In this document: positions 35,732 to 45,531 of the stretch, one piece after another
Layout: each line of letters opens with the position of its first letter
Position numbering within the stretch: the stretch's first letter is position 1
Assembly (NCBI RefSeq): GCF_002929495.1
Contig: NZ_PJJJ01000036.1
Location: forward strand, 254,504-318,503
Source: Cryobacterium sp. Y82
GTDB lineage: Bacteria > Actinomycetota > Actinomycetes > Actinomycetales > Microbacteriaceae
Direction: 5' to 3'
Length of the DNA stretch: 64,000 nucleotides
Made by a program: the position numbers and the translations under genes
Notes under the pieces: model-generated
What the model saw: the letters and a program-made list of their open reading frames with translations, nothing else
What the model was told of the DNA's origin: nothing
Database searches by the model: none

Positions 35732-36717
35732 GCGGTCGGTGGAAACTTGATGGTCAGGCCGGACGGCAGCACCTGAACGTCGAACCCCCTCGCTTCCCCA
35801 AAACCGTCGCCGTCGAGTTCGATCTGTTCCGCTCGTTCGAGTCGAACGCTGAGTTCTTCGGCCCGCACATAACGCAGCGCGCTGACTTCCTTGGTCATGA
35901 GAGCCCGACCGGCCTTCGTGCGTCGGAGAACTCCGTTTTCCCAAATGACCTTAACGAAAATTTGCACCCAGCCCACGAATCCCTCCGGTCGAAGCAGCGC
36001 GACGTCGAACTGCCCGTCATCGACGGCAGCGTCGGGCAGCAGCACGATGTTCGAGGGGAGGGATCCGCAATTGGCGATAATAATGGTGTGCGCCCGGGTG
36101 GCACGAAAAGGGCCACGATTGAGCGAGTACCGAAACCTCAGCTCATTTTTGTCGCGCAGAGTCGTGGCGAGAGCCGTGACGTAGGCGAGCCAACCGGCCT
36201 TCTTCTTCAGGTCGTCATCGGTGTTCGCCAACATTTTCGAGTCCAGCCCCAGCCCGGCCATGACGAGGAAGACGTGACTCGTCTTAGCGCCGTCTGCACG
36301 CGTGATCGCGATCAGGCCCAGGTCGATCTTGCGGTCGACACCCGTGAAGGCGGTGTGTACGGAGAGCTCAACGTCATCCAGACTCAGGTCAAGATTTCGC
36401 GCCAGAAGGTTTCCGGTTCCAGACGGAATCAGCGCCATGGCAATGGAGTCGTCCTTGAGGCCCTCGGCGACGGCGCGAACCGTGCCATCGCCGCCGGCAA
36501 CGATGACTACTGCAGCGCCCGACTCGAGCGCTTCCGCCGCGCGACCCTGCCCTGGATCATCCTCGCTCGTTGACAGCCAGATGGTCTGATCCCAGTCGTT
36601 TTCCGCTTCCACCCGCGCGACGATAGCTTTCAACGCATCCAAATCGACCTTAATGGAGTTGTATACGACAACAGCGCGCTGGCGTTGCGCATCGGGAGAT
36701 ATCGGTTGGGCTGGCAT
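35728..36717 (-). CDS. Diacylglycerol kinase-family lipid kinase
   Basis: 329 residues, DAGK catalytic fold. The ATP-binding GGDGTVRAVAEGL (75-87) and IPSGTGNLLARNLD motifs are intact. The C-terminal half is the beta-sandwich domain (LPDAAVDDGQFDVALLRP). Phosphorylates a membrane lipid such as diacylglycerol, or acts in phosphatidylinositol-type lipid synthesis. It formerly would have been co-translated with the hydrolase remnant downstream. Confidence 0.9.
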   Translation of the reverse strand: MPAQPISPDAQRQRAVVVYNSIKVDLDALKAIVARVEAENDWDQTIWLSTSEDDPGQGRAAEALESGAAVVIVAGGDGTVRAVAEGLKDDSIAMALIPSGTGNLLARNLDLSLDDVELSVHTAFTGVDRKIDLGLIAITRADGAKTSHVFLVMAGLGLDSKMLANTDDDLKKKAGWLAYVTALATTLRDKNELRFRYSLNRGPFRATRAHTIIIANCGSLPSNIVLLPDAAVDDGQFDVALLRPEGFVGWVQIFVKVIWENGVLRRTKAGRALMTKEVSALRYVRAEELSVRLERAEQIELDGDGFGEARGFDVQVLPSGLTIKFPPTA

Positions 36718-36923
36718 GCCGACACATTAGCTGGCTTTGAATGGCATTTGAAGAGTTTGCGGCAGGCGTCAGCGTGCCAAACAAACTCACCCACTGAGTA
36801 AGAACGTCAGGGTAGGCTGCTCAGATCCAAGCTCTCCGAGTCCCGGCCCAGCGACCACCAGCCCGAGCAGCCGTGACCAGTTCTTTGTTGCCAGGCCGGT
36901 ACGCCCCGAATCAAGGAGAATCA

Positions 36924-38387
36924 ATGTCGAATCAGATCTACGACGTCATCGTGATCGGCGGCGGCGCCGTCGGGGAGAACGTTGCCGACCGCACCGCCCA
37001 GGGCGGACTACGCACGGTCGTCGTCGAGAGCGATCTGGTGGGCGGCGAGTGTTCGTACTGGGCCTGCATGCCGTCGAAAGCGCTGCTGCGCAGCGGCGCC
37101 GCCCTCGCCGCGGCCCGCCGGGTTCCGGGCGCCGCCGAGGCCGTCACCGGCAGCATCGACGTGCGCGCCGCCCTCCAGCAGCGCGACTCCATTGCCAGCA
37201 ACTGGAAGGACGACGGCCAGGCAAAATGGCTTGAGTCGGCCGGCATCGGCCTCGTGCGCGGCCATGCCCGCCTCACGGGCGCTAAAGAGGTCACCGTGAC
37301 CGCTGCGGATGGCGCGGTGACCGTTCTGACCGCCACCCATGCGGTCGTCGTCAGCACCGGGTCGGCGGCATTGCTGCCCGACATTGACGGTCTGAAAGAG
37401 ATCGAGCCCTGGACCAGCCGCGATGCGACGAGCGCCCAGCAAATTCCCGAGCGTCTCGCCGTGATCGGCGGCGGCGTCGTGGCAGCCGAGATGGCTGCTG
37501 CCTACGCCTCGCTCGGCTCGACGGTGACCGTGATCGCCCGCAGCCCACTGCTCGGCGGTCAGGAACCCTTTGCCGGCGAACTCATCACCGCCGCGCTCGA
37601 GGAGAATGGGGTGACCGTGCTCGTCGGTCCGTCCACCACGAAAGCGCACCGCGATGAAAACGGTACAGTCACGCTCACTCTCGATGACGGCACCTCCGTC
37701 GCGGCCGACGAGGTTCTCGTGGCCATCGGGCGCACCGCGCGCACCCACGACCTCGGCCTCGACACGGTCGGCCTCGACACGGGTGACTGGCTCGTCGTAG
37801 ACGACACATTGCTCGTGCAGGGCGACTCCCCCGCGCTGGGCGGCGACTGGCTCTACGCCACCGGCGACGTCAACCACCGGGCACTCCTCACGCACCAGGG
37901 CAAATACCAGGCCCGCGCGGCCGGCGACGCGATCGTGACCCGCGCGGCCGGCAGCCCCGTCGATGATGCGCCGTGGGGGGCGCACGTGGCGACGGCCGAC
38001 CACGCCGCCGTTCCGCAGGTGACCTTTACCGACCCGGAGGTTGCCTCGGTGGGACTGACCGCCGCGTCCGCCGTGAAGGCGGGGTATCGCATCCGCATAC
38101 TGGATTACGACCTCGCCAACCTCGGCGGCGCCTCGGTCCTCGCGGTCGGCTACGTCGGCAAGGCCCGGGCGATCGTCGACCTCGACCGGGAGATTCTCCT
38201 CGGCGTCACCTTTGTTGGGCAAGACGTCGCCGAATTGCTGCACTCGGCCACGGTCGCGATTGTCGGCGAAGTCCCCATCAACCGCTTGTGGCATGCCGTG
38301 CCGAGCTTCCCGACCCTGAGCGAGGTGTGGCTTCGCCTGCTCGAAGCCTACGGACGCCCGGGGTTCACCGACGAGGCTTCACGGTAA
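36924..38387 (+). CDS. Dihydrolipoamide dehydrogenase-like flavoprotein disulfide reductase
   Basis: 487 residues. FAD-binding GxGxxG is VIGGGAVGENVAD, the redox-active disulfide is GGECSYWACMPSKAL (C-x4-C), the NAD(P) site is AVIGGGVVAAEMAAAYASLG, and the second FAD motif is LYATGDV. In the dimer interface the usual catalytic His of HPTxSE is replaced by Phe (VPSFPTLSEVW). It resembles actinobacterial LpdA-like quinone or dye reductases rather than a complex-bound E3. No lipoyl enzyme genes adjoin. ATG 36924 is preceded by AAGGAGA; an extension to 36873 is not supported. Confidence 0.86.
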   Translation: MSNQIYDVIVIGGGAVGENVADRTAQGGLRTVVVESDLVGGECSYWACMPSKALLRSGAALAAARRVPGAAEAVTGSIDVRAALQQRDSIASNWKDDGQAKWLESAGIGLVRGHARLTGAKEVTVTAADGAVTVLTATHAVVVSTGSAALLPDIDGLKEIEPWTSRDATSAQQIPERLAVIGGGVVAAEMAAAYASLGSTVTVIARSPLLGGQEPFAGELITAALEENGVTVLVGPSTTKAHRDENGTVTLTLDDGTSVAADEVLVAIGRTARTHDLGLDTVGLDTGDWLVVDDTLLVQGDSPALGGDWLYATGDVNHRALLTHQGKYQARAAGDAIVTRAAGSPVDDAPWGAHVATADHAAVPQVTFTDPEVASVGLTAASAVKAGYRIRILDYDLANLGGASVLAVGYVGKARAIVDLDREILLGVTFVGQDVAELLHSATVAIVGEVPINRLWHAVPSFPTLSEVWLRLLEAYGRPGFTDEASR

Positions 38388-38390
38388 GGC

Positions 38391-38750
38391 ATGCGTCGCA
38401 TCCTCTTTGATTCGCCGGTCAGCCGGGCTGGCTACCTCTACGCCACCGCAGTCGGGCTGGTCTGGGGGTCGATCTGGAGCACTGGGCGGGTCGAGAAGAG
38501 GGCAGGCTTGTTCGTGTTTCGCGGAATGCCACCGTGGACCTTCGGTCGCGGCGGTTCCTGCGTTGGCGGCTGCTACCTCACCAACCAGAACGTCACAGGC
38601 GCTGTCCTCGAGCACGAAGCCGTGCACAAACGGCAGTGGCAACGTTTCGGCATGGTCTTTCCGCTGTTGTACGCGGTCGCCGGGCGCAATCCGTTGAAGA
38701 ATCGTTTTGAGATCGAAGCTGGCCTAAAAAAGGGTGGCTACCTGCGCTAG
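38391..38750 (+). CDS. Small protein with HExxH motif
   Basis: 119 residues. One hydrophobic helix near the N-terminus (GYLYATAVGLVWGSIW). A metalloprotease-like HEAVH lies at about 80 (LEHEAVHKRQWQRFGMVFPL), followed 20-25 residues later by a conserved-looking E (NRFEIEAGLKKGGY), like the third zinc ligand of gluzincins. There are two cysteines in GSCVGGCYLTN. I do not know a family name; actinobacterial relatives are annotated hypothetical. It begins 3 bases after the flavoprotein stop, so it is co-transcribed with it. Confidence 0.65.
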   Translation: MRRILFDSPVSRAGYLYATAVGLVWGSIWSTGRVEKRAGLFVFRGMPPWTFGRGGSCVGGCYLTNQNVTGAVLEHEAVHKRQWQRFGMVFPLLYAVAGRNPLKNRFEIEAGLKKGGYLR

Positions 38751-38877
38751 GGCAACGGCTGAACGCACCGCCGCGGTCATGCCTCTGAACCGGGCCCATC
38801 CGCCGTGTGAGAGGTCGCCGAACGGCCTCCCTACCCCGCCAACGGTCGATTGCGACCCTCGCGAGCCGAAAGAGCAT

Positions 38878-38915
38878 AGAAACCGCCCGGCCTGCAAGCA
38901 GGCCGGGCGGTTTCT
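38878..38915. terminator. Bidirectional terminator with 18-base perfect stem
   Basis: AGAAACCGCCCGGCCTGC, AA, then its exact reverse complement, with TTTCT at either end. It sits between the rightward HExxH gene and leftward katA and can end both. Confidence 0.9.
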
Positions 38916-38930
38916 ATTCGTGCGGGGCGA

Positions 38931-40421
38931 CTACTCGCCGGCGACGTACGCGGCGTCGACCGCTGCAGCCTCGGCGAAGACGGCGAGGTTCGCGCGCAGC
39001 TTGGTACCGAGGTCGGCGTCAACGCTGGTCCAGTACCAAATGGCCCGCTCGGTCACCTCTGGACGGGTCACTCCGCTGATGGCACCGGTGATGGTGTCGA
39101 GGAACCGCGCCTTGGCGGCGTCGTCGTAGACCTCCCGGTACAGCGTTCCGGCCTGGCCGAAATCGCTATCCTCGCTGCGCAGGGTCGCGGCGGAGCGCAG
39201 CAGCTCGCCATCGCTCTCCCAAGACCCCTCACCAGCAGCGGCGGGGTCGGCGACCGGCCCGCCGAGGGAGTTGGGCGCATAGTTCGGTTCGGTCGGAGCG
39301 TTGAAGTAGTGACGCTGCGCGCCATCCTGCGAGTAGTTGTTGACCGGGCTCTTGGGAGCGTTGATCGGCAGCTGCGCATAGTTGGTGCCGACGCGGTAGC
39401 GCTGGGCGTCTGGATAAGAGAAGATGCGCGCCATGAGCATCTTGTCCGGGCTCGCCGCGATTCCGGGAACGAGGTTGGCCGGCGAGAACGCCGCCTGCTC
39501 GATCTCGGCGAAGAAGTTCTCCGGGTTGCGGTTCAGGGTGTGCGTACCGACGGGGATCAGCGGGAAGTCGGCGTGCGGCCAGACCTTGGTCACGTCGAAC
39601 GGGTTGAACCGGTAGGTGTTGCCCTGCTCGTAAGGCATAACCTGCACGGAGACGTTCCACGAGGGCAAGTTGCCGGTGGCGATGGCGTCGAAGAGGTCGC
39701 GACGGTAGTAGTCAGCATCCGCTCCGGCGAGGAGTTCGGCCTCTGACCCTTCCATCTCGACGTTGCCCTGGTTGGATTCAAAGTGGTACTTCACCCAGAA
39801 ACGCGCGCCAGCGGCGTTAATCCACTGGTAGGTGTGCGAGCCGAAGCCGGGCATTTCGCGCCAGGAGCGCGGCAGGCCGCGGTCGCCCATGAGGTAGGTG
39901 ACCTGGTGCGCCGACTCCGGAGACAGGGTCCAGAAGTCCCACTGCATGTTGGGATCGCGCAGGCCCGAGCCCGGAAGCCGCTTCTGCGAGTGGATGAAGT
40001 CAGGAAACTTGATGCCGTCACGGATGAAGAACACCGGGGTGTTATTGCCGACGATGTCGTAGTTACCCTCGGTCGTGTAGAACTTGACCGAGAAGCCGCG
40101 CACGTCCCGCCAGGTGTCCGGGCTGCCCTGCTCGCCGGCGACACTCGAGAAACGCTGCAGGGTCGGGGTCGCCGTGCCCGGCTGGAACATGGCAGCGCGG
40201 GTGTACTTCGAGACGTCACCGGTGACGACGAACTCGCCGTGCGCTCCGCCGCCCTTGGCGTGCACGATGCGCTCCGGAATGCGCTCGCGGTTGAACTGGG
40301 CCAGCTTCTCGACCAAATAACGGTCGTGCAGTGCGGTCACACCGTCGGCGCCGACGGTGAGGGAGTGCGCATCGCTGGCGACGGGCGTTCCCGTCTGGTC
40401 GGTAGTGGGCTTGATAGTCAT
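38931..40421 (-). CDS. katA: Monofunctional heme catalase
   Basis: 496 residues, small-subunit clade catalase. The distal His is in [14 protein letters not shown] (H54), the distal Asn in [16 protein letters not shown], and the proximal heme-ligand Tyr in [15 protein letters not shown]. Dismutates hydrogen peroxide in the cytoplasm. ATG 40421 has GGAG at good distance; the frame runs upstream through furA without likeness. It follows furA by 46 bases in the same direction, so peroxide-sensitive FurA probably controls both. Confidence 0.97.
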   Translation of the reverse strand: MTIKPTTDQTGTPVASDAHSLTVGADGVTALHDRYLVEKLAQFNRERIPERIVHAKGGGAHGEFVVTGDVSKYTRAAMFQPGTATPTLQRFSSVAGEQGSPDTWRDVRGFSVKFYTTEGNYDIVGNNTPVFFIRDGIKFPDFIHSQKRLPGSGLRDPNMQWDFWTLSPESAHQVTYLMGDRGLPRSWREMPGFGSHTYQWINAAGARFWVKYHFESNQGNVEMEGSEAELLAGADADYYRRDLFDAIATGNLPSWNVSVQVMPYEQGNTYRFNPFDVTKVWPHADFPLIPVGTHTLNRNPENFFAEIEQAAFSPANLVPGIAASPDKMLMARIFSYPDAQRYRVGTNYAQLPINAPKSPVNNYSQDGAQRHYFNAPTEPNYAPNSLGGPVADPAAAGEGSWESDGELLRSAATLRSEDSDFGQAGTLYREVYDDAAKARFLDTITGAISGVTRPEVTERAIWYWTSVDADLGTKLRANLAVFAEAAAVDAAYVAGE

Positions 40422-40467
40422 AGTGCTCCTTGAGTGTGGATCAGCAACGCGACGTTGACGGAAAAGG

Positions 40468-40947
40468 TTAGGGGAGGGCGCTTTCGGCCTGGCACTGTGC
40501 GCAGAGGCCCCAGTAGATGACCTCGGCGGCGCGCACGTCGAAGCCGAGGGCATCCGCTGGGGTGAGGCAGGGCGCGTGACCGACGGCGCAGTCCACGTCG
40601 TGAACGACGCCGCAGTGGGTGCAGACGATGTGGTGGTGATTGTCTCCAACCCGGCGTTCGAACAGCGCGGGTGAGCCGGCCGGTTCAATCTTGCGTACGA
40701 GCCCGGCAGAGGTAAACGACGCCAGCACTCCGTAGACCGCCTGGAGTGAGGTGCCCGGCAGGTCTGCGCGCACCACGCCGAACAGGGCGTCGGCTGTTGA
40801 GTGCGGCCGGTCGGTGAGGGCCCGCAATACGGCCAGACGCGGCGCGGTCACCTTGAGACCAGCCGAGCGGATACCGCCCTCGAGCAACCCGGCGTCGGCT
40901 GCGGCTAGGCGCAGCCCCTCGCCGTCGCTCAGATTGGATATCGTCAT
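40468..40947 (-). CDS. furA: Fur-family repressor (FurA/PerR-like)
   Basis: 159 residues. The N-terminal winged helix ([39 protein letters not shown]) is followed by the metal-binding dimer domain ([20 protein letters not shown]). Two C-x2-C pairs (CTHC and CAQC) hold the structural zinc. The partner gene is katA, as in actinobacterial furA-kat operons where the repressor senses peroxide through metal-catalysed His oxidation. The upstream Fur box suggests autoregulation. Confidence 0.92.
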   Translation of the reverse strand: MTISNLSDGEGLRLAAADAGLLEGGIRSAGLKVTAPRLAVLRALTDRPHSTADALFGVVRADLPGTSLQAVYGVLASFTSAGLVRKIEPAGSPALFERRVGDNHHHIVCTHCGVVHDVDCAVGHAPCLTPADALGFDVRAAEVIYWGLCAQCQAESALP

Positions 40948-40964
40948 GCTTCGACCGTAGCATT

Positions 40965-40999
40965 TTGTTTTGAGTAAATCAAAACAATTCCAGGATAAT
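40965..40999. promoter_or_regulatory. Fur-type operator overlapping divergent promoters
   Basis: Perfect inverted repeat TTGTTTTGA (40965-40973), spacer GTAAA, TCAAAACAA (40979-40987), 18 bases upstream of furA. For the divergent MMPL gene, TTGAGT (40970-40975) and GATAAT (40994-40999) with 18-base spacing form a promoter whose -35 lies inside the operator. One repressor may thus control both directions. Confidence 0.75.
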
Positions 41000-41042
41000 T
41001 TAGCTAGCTAGGATAGCGATCAGTGACATTCTGGGAGGAATA

Positions 41043-43100
41043 GTGCTCGCGATCACCCGCTTCATCTCCGGCAGACGCACCGCTTGGGCGGTATTGCTCG
41101 GCACAATCGTGGCCGTCGGTTTGCTGTTCACCTTGCTTCCGGCCAATGACTCCGCAGATTTTCCGGCCGCAGGCTTGCCGGAAAGCAGCCAGGCCGCCCG
41201 GGTCACCGAGCTGCTCACCACGTTTCCTTCCGCCGACCAGACCGCCGCGATCGTGGTCTGGTCCAGGGACGGCGCCGACCTGACCACGGCCGACAAGACG
41301 GCTATCACCGCCGCAGCTGCGAATCTCGGTGCCGCATCGATCGCCCCGCGCGCAGCAACGCCGCAGTTCAGCGACGACGGTCAGGCAGCGCTGAGCGTAA
41401 TACCTCTGGAGGCCCTCGGGACGACGGCCGATATTGAGAAGGCGGCCACCGGTATCCGCGCTACGGCGTCGACCGCGCTACCGGGCGGACTGACCGCTTA
41501 TGTCACCGGGCCGGTGGGTTTTCAGGCCGACATCACCAACGCCTTCGCCGGAGCCGACTTTCGCCTGCTGCTGGTGACCGTGATCGTCGTCGCGGTGCTG
41601 CTCATCGTGACCTATCGCAGCCCGGTGCTGTGGATCGTGCCTCTCGTCGTGGTCGGCCTCGCTGACGGCCTGGCCGGCAAGGTGGCTGGCGCGCTGGCCG
41701 AACCGCTCGGTTTCGCCCTCGATGCCTCGATCTCGGGAATTCTCTCCGTGCTCGTGTTCGGTGCCGGCACCAACTACGCCCTGCTGCTCGTTGCGCGTTA
41801 CCGCGAAGAACTGCTGCACACCGAAAATCGCAACGTCGCGATGCGCACCGCAGTGACGAGCGCCGGCCCGGCAATCGCGGCCAGCGGTGGCACGGTAGCG
41901 CTGAGCCTCCTCACCCTGATGTTCGCGGAACTCGCCGGCAACCGGGCCCTCGGTATTGCGTGCGCCATCGGCGTGATCATCGCCATCCTGTTCGCCCTGC
42001 TCGTTCTGCCGTCGGCCCTCGTGGTGTGCGGGCGCGGACTGTTCTGGCCGTTCATTCCGCGCGTGCAGGCTCAGGGCTCGTCGGCGCGCACCGGATTCTG
42101 GACACACCTCGGCCGGGGCGTGTCCAAACACCCGGTGATCATCACGGTCGTCTCCGTTCTGGCGATCGGCTCTCTCGCATTCGGGCTGAACGGCGCCGCG
42201 GTCGGGCTGTCCCAGGCCGACCAGCTGCTCGGCAACCCGGAGTCGGTCGTTGCGCAGCGCATCGTGGACGCGTCGTTTTCGGCGGGACTGACCAGCCAGA
42301 CCGTCGTGTTGACGCCGGAGGCGGCATCCGCTGACACGGTGGCGGTCGCTCTGGCAACCCCCGGAGTTTCTGCGGCGGTGGCCGGTGAGAACGCCGGCGG
42401 CCTGACCCGCATCGACGTCACTCTCGACAGTGAACCGGGCAGCGACGCAACGTTTGCGACCATCGCCGCACTGCGCACCGATTTAGCGGATGCCCCCGAC
42501 GCCGTTGCGCAATCGCTGGTCGGTGGCAGCGATGCCACGGCCCTCGACACGAAGACCAGCGCCGAGCGCGATCAGCGCCTGATACTGCCGCTGATCCTCG
42601 GCATCGTCTTTCTGATCCTGGCGCTGTTACTGCGCTCGCTCGTGGCACCGGTTCTGCTCATCGCCACGGTGCTCGCCACCTTCTTCGCCAGCCTGGGCGC
42701 CTCCAATCTGATCTTTCAGAACCTGCTCGGATTTGCCGCATTCGACACCAACGTCGTTTTGTTTGCGTTCCTGTTCCTGGTGGCGCTCGGAGTTGATTAC
42801 AACATTTTCCTGACGACGCGCGCCCGCGAAGAGGCGCGGCGCTACGGTACCCGCGAGGGCATGGTGCGGGCGCTCTCCTCGACCGGTGCCGTGATCACGA
42901 GCGCCGGCATTCTGATTGCGGCCGTTTTCGCCGTGCTCGGGGTGCTGCCCGTCGTTGCCCTCACCCAGATCGGCGTGATCGTCTGCATCGGTGTGTTGCT
43001 TGATACCCTGGTCGTGCGCACCGTGCTCGTGCCGGCGCTGGTTTTCTTGGTCGATGACCGGTTCTGGTGGCCGTCCAACCCGGTGGCGACGCGCCAGTAG
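41043..43100 (+). CDS. MMPL-family (RND) membrane exporter
   Basis: 685 residues, about 12 membrane segments in two repeats of one plus five, each with a large extracytoplasmic loop (about 35-170 and 385-500). The MMPL core helices are VLVFGAGTNYALLLVARYRE and FLVALGVDYNIFLTTRAREE, the latter with the D-Y proton-relay pair; the first repeat has N-Y instead. Exports lipids or hydrophobic compounds by proton exchange. GTG 41043 is preceded by GGGAGGA. Expression may be tied to FurA by the shared spacer. Confidence 0.92.
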   Translation: MLAITRFISGRRTAWAVLLGTIVAVGLLFTLLPANDSADFPAAGLPESSQAARVTELLTTFPSADQTAAIVVWSRDGADLTTADKTAITAAAANLGAASIAPRAATPQFSDDGQAALSVIPLEALGTTADIEKAATGIRATASTALPGGLTAYVTGPVGFQADITNAFAGADFRLLLVTVIVVAVLLIVTYRSPVLWIVPLVVVGLADGLAGKVAGALAEPLGFALDASISGILSVLVFGAGTNYALLLVARYREELLHTENRNVAMRTAVTSAGPAIAASGGTVALSLLTLMFAELAGNRALGIACAIGVIIAILFALLVLPSALVVCGRGLFWPFIPRVQAQGSSARTGFWTHLGRGVSKHPVIITVVSVLAIGSLAFGLNGAAVGLSQADQLLGNPESVVAQRIVDASFSAGLTSQTVVLTPEAASADTVAVALATPGVSAAVAGENAGGLTRIDVTLDSEPGSDATFATIAALRTDLADAPDAVAQSLVGGSDATALDTKTSAERDQRLILPLILGIVFLILALLLRSLVAPVLLIATVLATFFASLGASNLIFQNLLGFAAFDTNVVLFAFLFLVALGVDYNIFLTTRAREEARRYGTREGMVRALSSTGAVITSAGILIAAVFAVLGVLPVVALTQIGVIVCIGVLLDTLVVRTVLVPALVFLVDDRFWWPSNPVATRQ

Positions 43101-43118
43101 CGGGCCTTGCCAGACGCT

Positions 43119-44549
43119 CTACGCCGGCTCGGGCGGTACTCGATCCTGCCAGCGGATGCGCCGCTCCAGCTGCGCGCCGAGTGCGAGCAGCGTGGCCTCG
43201 CCACCAGGCCGGCCGATGAGCTGCACCCCCATCGGCACGCCGTTCTCGGTCTGGTGCACCGGGAGCACGATCGCCGGCAGTCCGCTCACGTTGATCATCG
43301 AGGTGAACGGCGTGTACTGCACCTGCTGGGCGAAGTTCGCCTCGGCGTCGTGCGCATCGTACCATCCGACCGGCCGCGGGGTCATGGCCATGGCCGGGGT
43401 CAACACGGCATCGAATTTCGACAGTTGCTGAATGAAGGAACGCTCAAACGCGGTCAGCGCGGCGAGCGCTTCAGCGAGGTCGCGCGCACTGAGGTTTCGG
43501 CCCCGGGTAAGCAGCCACTGGGTCAACGGTTCGAGCAGGGCGATCTCGGCCTCGGTCTCGGCCGGGATGCTCGCCGCGCCTGCCTGCCAGATGGTGCGAA
43601 ACGCCGGCCCGTAGCTCGGGTCGGGCACAAGCGCCGTCTCTTCGAGGCCGTGGTGCAGCGCGGCGAATCCGGCGACGGCCAGGTCGAGCGCCTCCTGCGC
43701 TTCGGGGGCGATTTCGATGGAATAGTCGTTGTCCCAGGCCGAGGTCGTCATGACGCCGAGCTGAAATCGGCCCTCGCCGCGCACGGCGGCTGCCAGCAGC
43801 GGCATCTCATCGCCGGGGGCCCGCAGTGCGTAGTAGTGGTCGGGGCGACCGTCTCGGGGCGCGATCATGGCGTCGAGCAGGAGGGCGGCATCCGCTACCG
43901 TGCGGGCGAGTGGGCCGCCAACAGGGAGGCCGCCGAGCTTATCGATGCCAGAGGCGGCGGGCACCCGACCGCGGCTGGGCTTGAGGCCGACGAGGCCGCA
44001 GGCGGCCGCAGGAATGCGGATGGACCCGCCTCCGTCGGAGCCCGGCGCGAACGGCAGCAGCCGGGCGGCGACCGCGACGGCGGCGCCGCCGCTGGATCCG
44101 CCGGCACCGAGCGCGAGGTTCCACGGGGTACGGGCGGGCGGTGAGGCGAGGCTTTCGGTGTAGGAGGTGAGCCCGAATTCGGGCGTGTTGGTTTTACCGA
44201 GGCTGACTCCCCCGGCATCATCGAGCGCCTGCACCAGGTCGTCGGACCGATCGGGCAGATAGTCGGCGAACAGGCGCGACCCGAACCCGGTGTGCACCCC
44301 GGCACGCAGGTGCAGGTCTTTGTCGGCGAACGGGAGGCCCCAGAGCGGCGCGGTGCTGGGCATCCGCTCTTCGACGAAGCGAGCCCGGGCGCGAGCAGCA
44401 TCCGCGGTCACGGTGACGAAGGCACCGAGCGCTGGATTGAATTTCTCGATGCGGGCCAGGTAGTGCTCTGTCAGCTCGCTCGGGCTGATCTCGCGTCGCT
44501 GCAGGGCCTGCCATTGTTCCAGGGCGGTCATTTCGTGTGGATCAGCCAT
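43119..44549 (-). CDS. Amidase (amidase signature family)
   Basis: 476 residues. The Ser-cisSer-Lys triad is visible: Lys in PFADKDLHLRAGV, and both serines in GGSSGGAAVAVAARLLPFAP followed by GSDGGGSIRIPAAACGLVGL. C-terminal ending is typical of amidases (GLPAIVLPVHQTENGVPMGV, QLIGRPGGEATLL). Hydrolyses an amide of unknown identity. It is not GatA, because gatB and gatC are absent. Confidence 0.92.
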   Translation of the reverse strand: MADPHEMTALEQWQALQRREISPSELTEHYLARIEKFNPALGAFVTVTADAARARARFVEERMPSTAPLWGLPFADKDLHLRAGVHTGFGSRLFADYLPDRSDDLVQALDDAGGVSLGKTNTPEFGLTSYTESLASPPARTPWNLALGAGGSSGGAAVAVAARLLPFAPGSDGGGSIRIPAAACGLVGLKPSRGRVPAASGIDKLGGLPVGGPLARTVADAALLLDAMIAPRDGRPDHYYALRAPGDEMPLLAAAVRGEGRFQLGVMTTSAWDNDYSIEIAPEAQEALDLAVAGFAALHHGLEETALVPDPSYGPAFRTIWQAGAASIPAETEAEIALLEPLTQWLLTRGRNLSARDLAEALAALTAFERSFIQQLSKFDAVLTPAMAMTPRPVGWYDAHDAEANFAQQVQYTPFTSMINVSGLPAIVLPVHQTENGVPMGVQLIGRPGGEATLLALGAQLERRIRWQDRVPPEPA

Positions 44550-44626
44550 GATCCGAGCCTAGTTCGACCGGGCCCGGCGACGAGCCACCGCTGGTCATGC
44601 ACGATCAGGGAGGCTACCCTCTTGTC

Positions 44627-45451
44627 ATGGCCCGCGCTTTGTACAATCCCATCGGCACCACCGCGCTCATCACCGGAGCGTCGAGCGGACTCGGCGTCGG
44701 GTACGCGCACGAGCTTGCCCAGCGCGGCGCGGATCTCGTGCTGGTCGCCCGTCGGCAGGCGCGCCTGGAGGCGCTCGCGGTCGACCTGGCCGAGAAATAC
44801 GGCACCGTCTCCACCGTGATTCCGCTTGATCTCACCAGAGCGGATGCCGTCCCCGAGCTGGTCTCCGACCTGCGCGAGCGGGCGATCAGCCTGGGCACTC
44901 TCGTCAACAACGCCGGCTTCGGTACCTTCGGCACCGTACTCGACTCCGACCAGGACCGGGAAACGGAGCAGGTCGCCCTCAACGTGCACGCGCTGACCGC
45001 GCTGACCCATGCATTCCTGCCCGATCTGGTCGAGACGGCCTCGCTGCATCCGCACACCGCGGCGCTCGTAAATCTGGCGAGCACAGCAGCGTTCCAACCG
45101 GTGCCGCGGATGGCGGTCTACGGAGCGACGAAGGCCTACGTGCTCAGCTACACCGAGGCGGTCAGCTACGAAACCCGGGCGAGCGGCCTCAAGGTGACCG
45201 CGATCTGCCCGGGCCCCGCCGATACCGAGTTCTTCGAGGTCGCCCAGACCAGCAGTCGTAAGCTGGGCTCACCGCTGACCGTCGACGAGGTCATGCGTGC
45301 CTCCTTCGCCGCCCTCGACCGGTCGGTGACGCCGTCGGTCGTGTTGGTCGGTGCCCGCAATGCGCTGCTCGCCCGCGTGGCCGGCATCTACCCGAGGCGT
45401 GCCGTGCTGAACGCCGTCGGGCGGATGAACACGCCACGCGTCACCCGCTAG
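44627..45451 (+). CDS. Short-chain dehydrogenase/reductase
   Basis: 274 residues, classical SDR. Cofactor site TGASSGLGVGYAHELAQRGA, NNAG in TLVNNAGFGTFG, catalytic Ser in VNLASTAAF and YGATK as the Tyr-x3-Lys. The DltE/YqjQ-like subgroup is suggested by the overall pattern, substrate unknown. ATG 44627 starts directly before the fold. An upstream ATG at 44597 is in frame; GGGAGG lies between the two, too far from the second for an ideal fit. Confidence 0.88.
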   Translation: MARALYNPIGTTALITGASSGLGVGYAHELAQRGADLVLVARRQARLEALAVDLAEKYGTVSTVIPLDLTRADAVPELVSDLRERAISLGTLVNNAGFGTFGTVLDSDQDRETEQVALNVHALTALTHAFLPDLVETASLHPHTAALVNLASTAAFQPVPRMAVYGATKAYVLSYTEAVSYETRASGLKVTAICPGPADTEFFEVAQTSSRKLGSPLTVDEVMRASFAALDRSVTPSVVLVGARNALLARVAGIYPRRAVLNAVGRMNTPRVTR

Positions 45452-45531
45452 CGATACCGACGATCGCTCCCTGCGACCCGGGCGGTTCTTCTGCTGCACG
45501 GGGCACCGCGCGGATGCGCGAGACTGGACGC

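Noticed and set aside
37008-38294. 428-residue minus-strand frame
   Set aside because: Antisense to the flavoprotein gene, which has every family motif.
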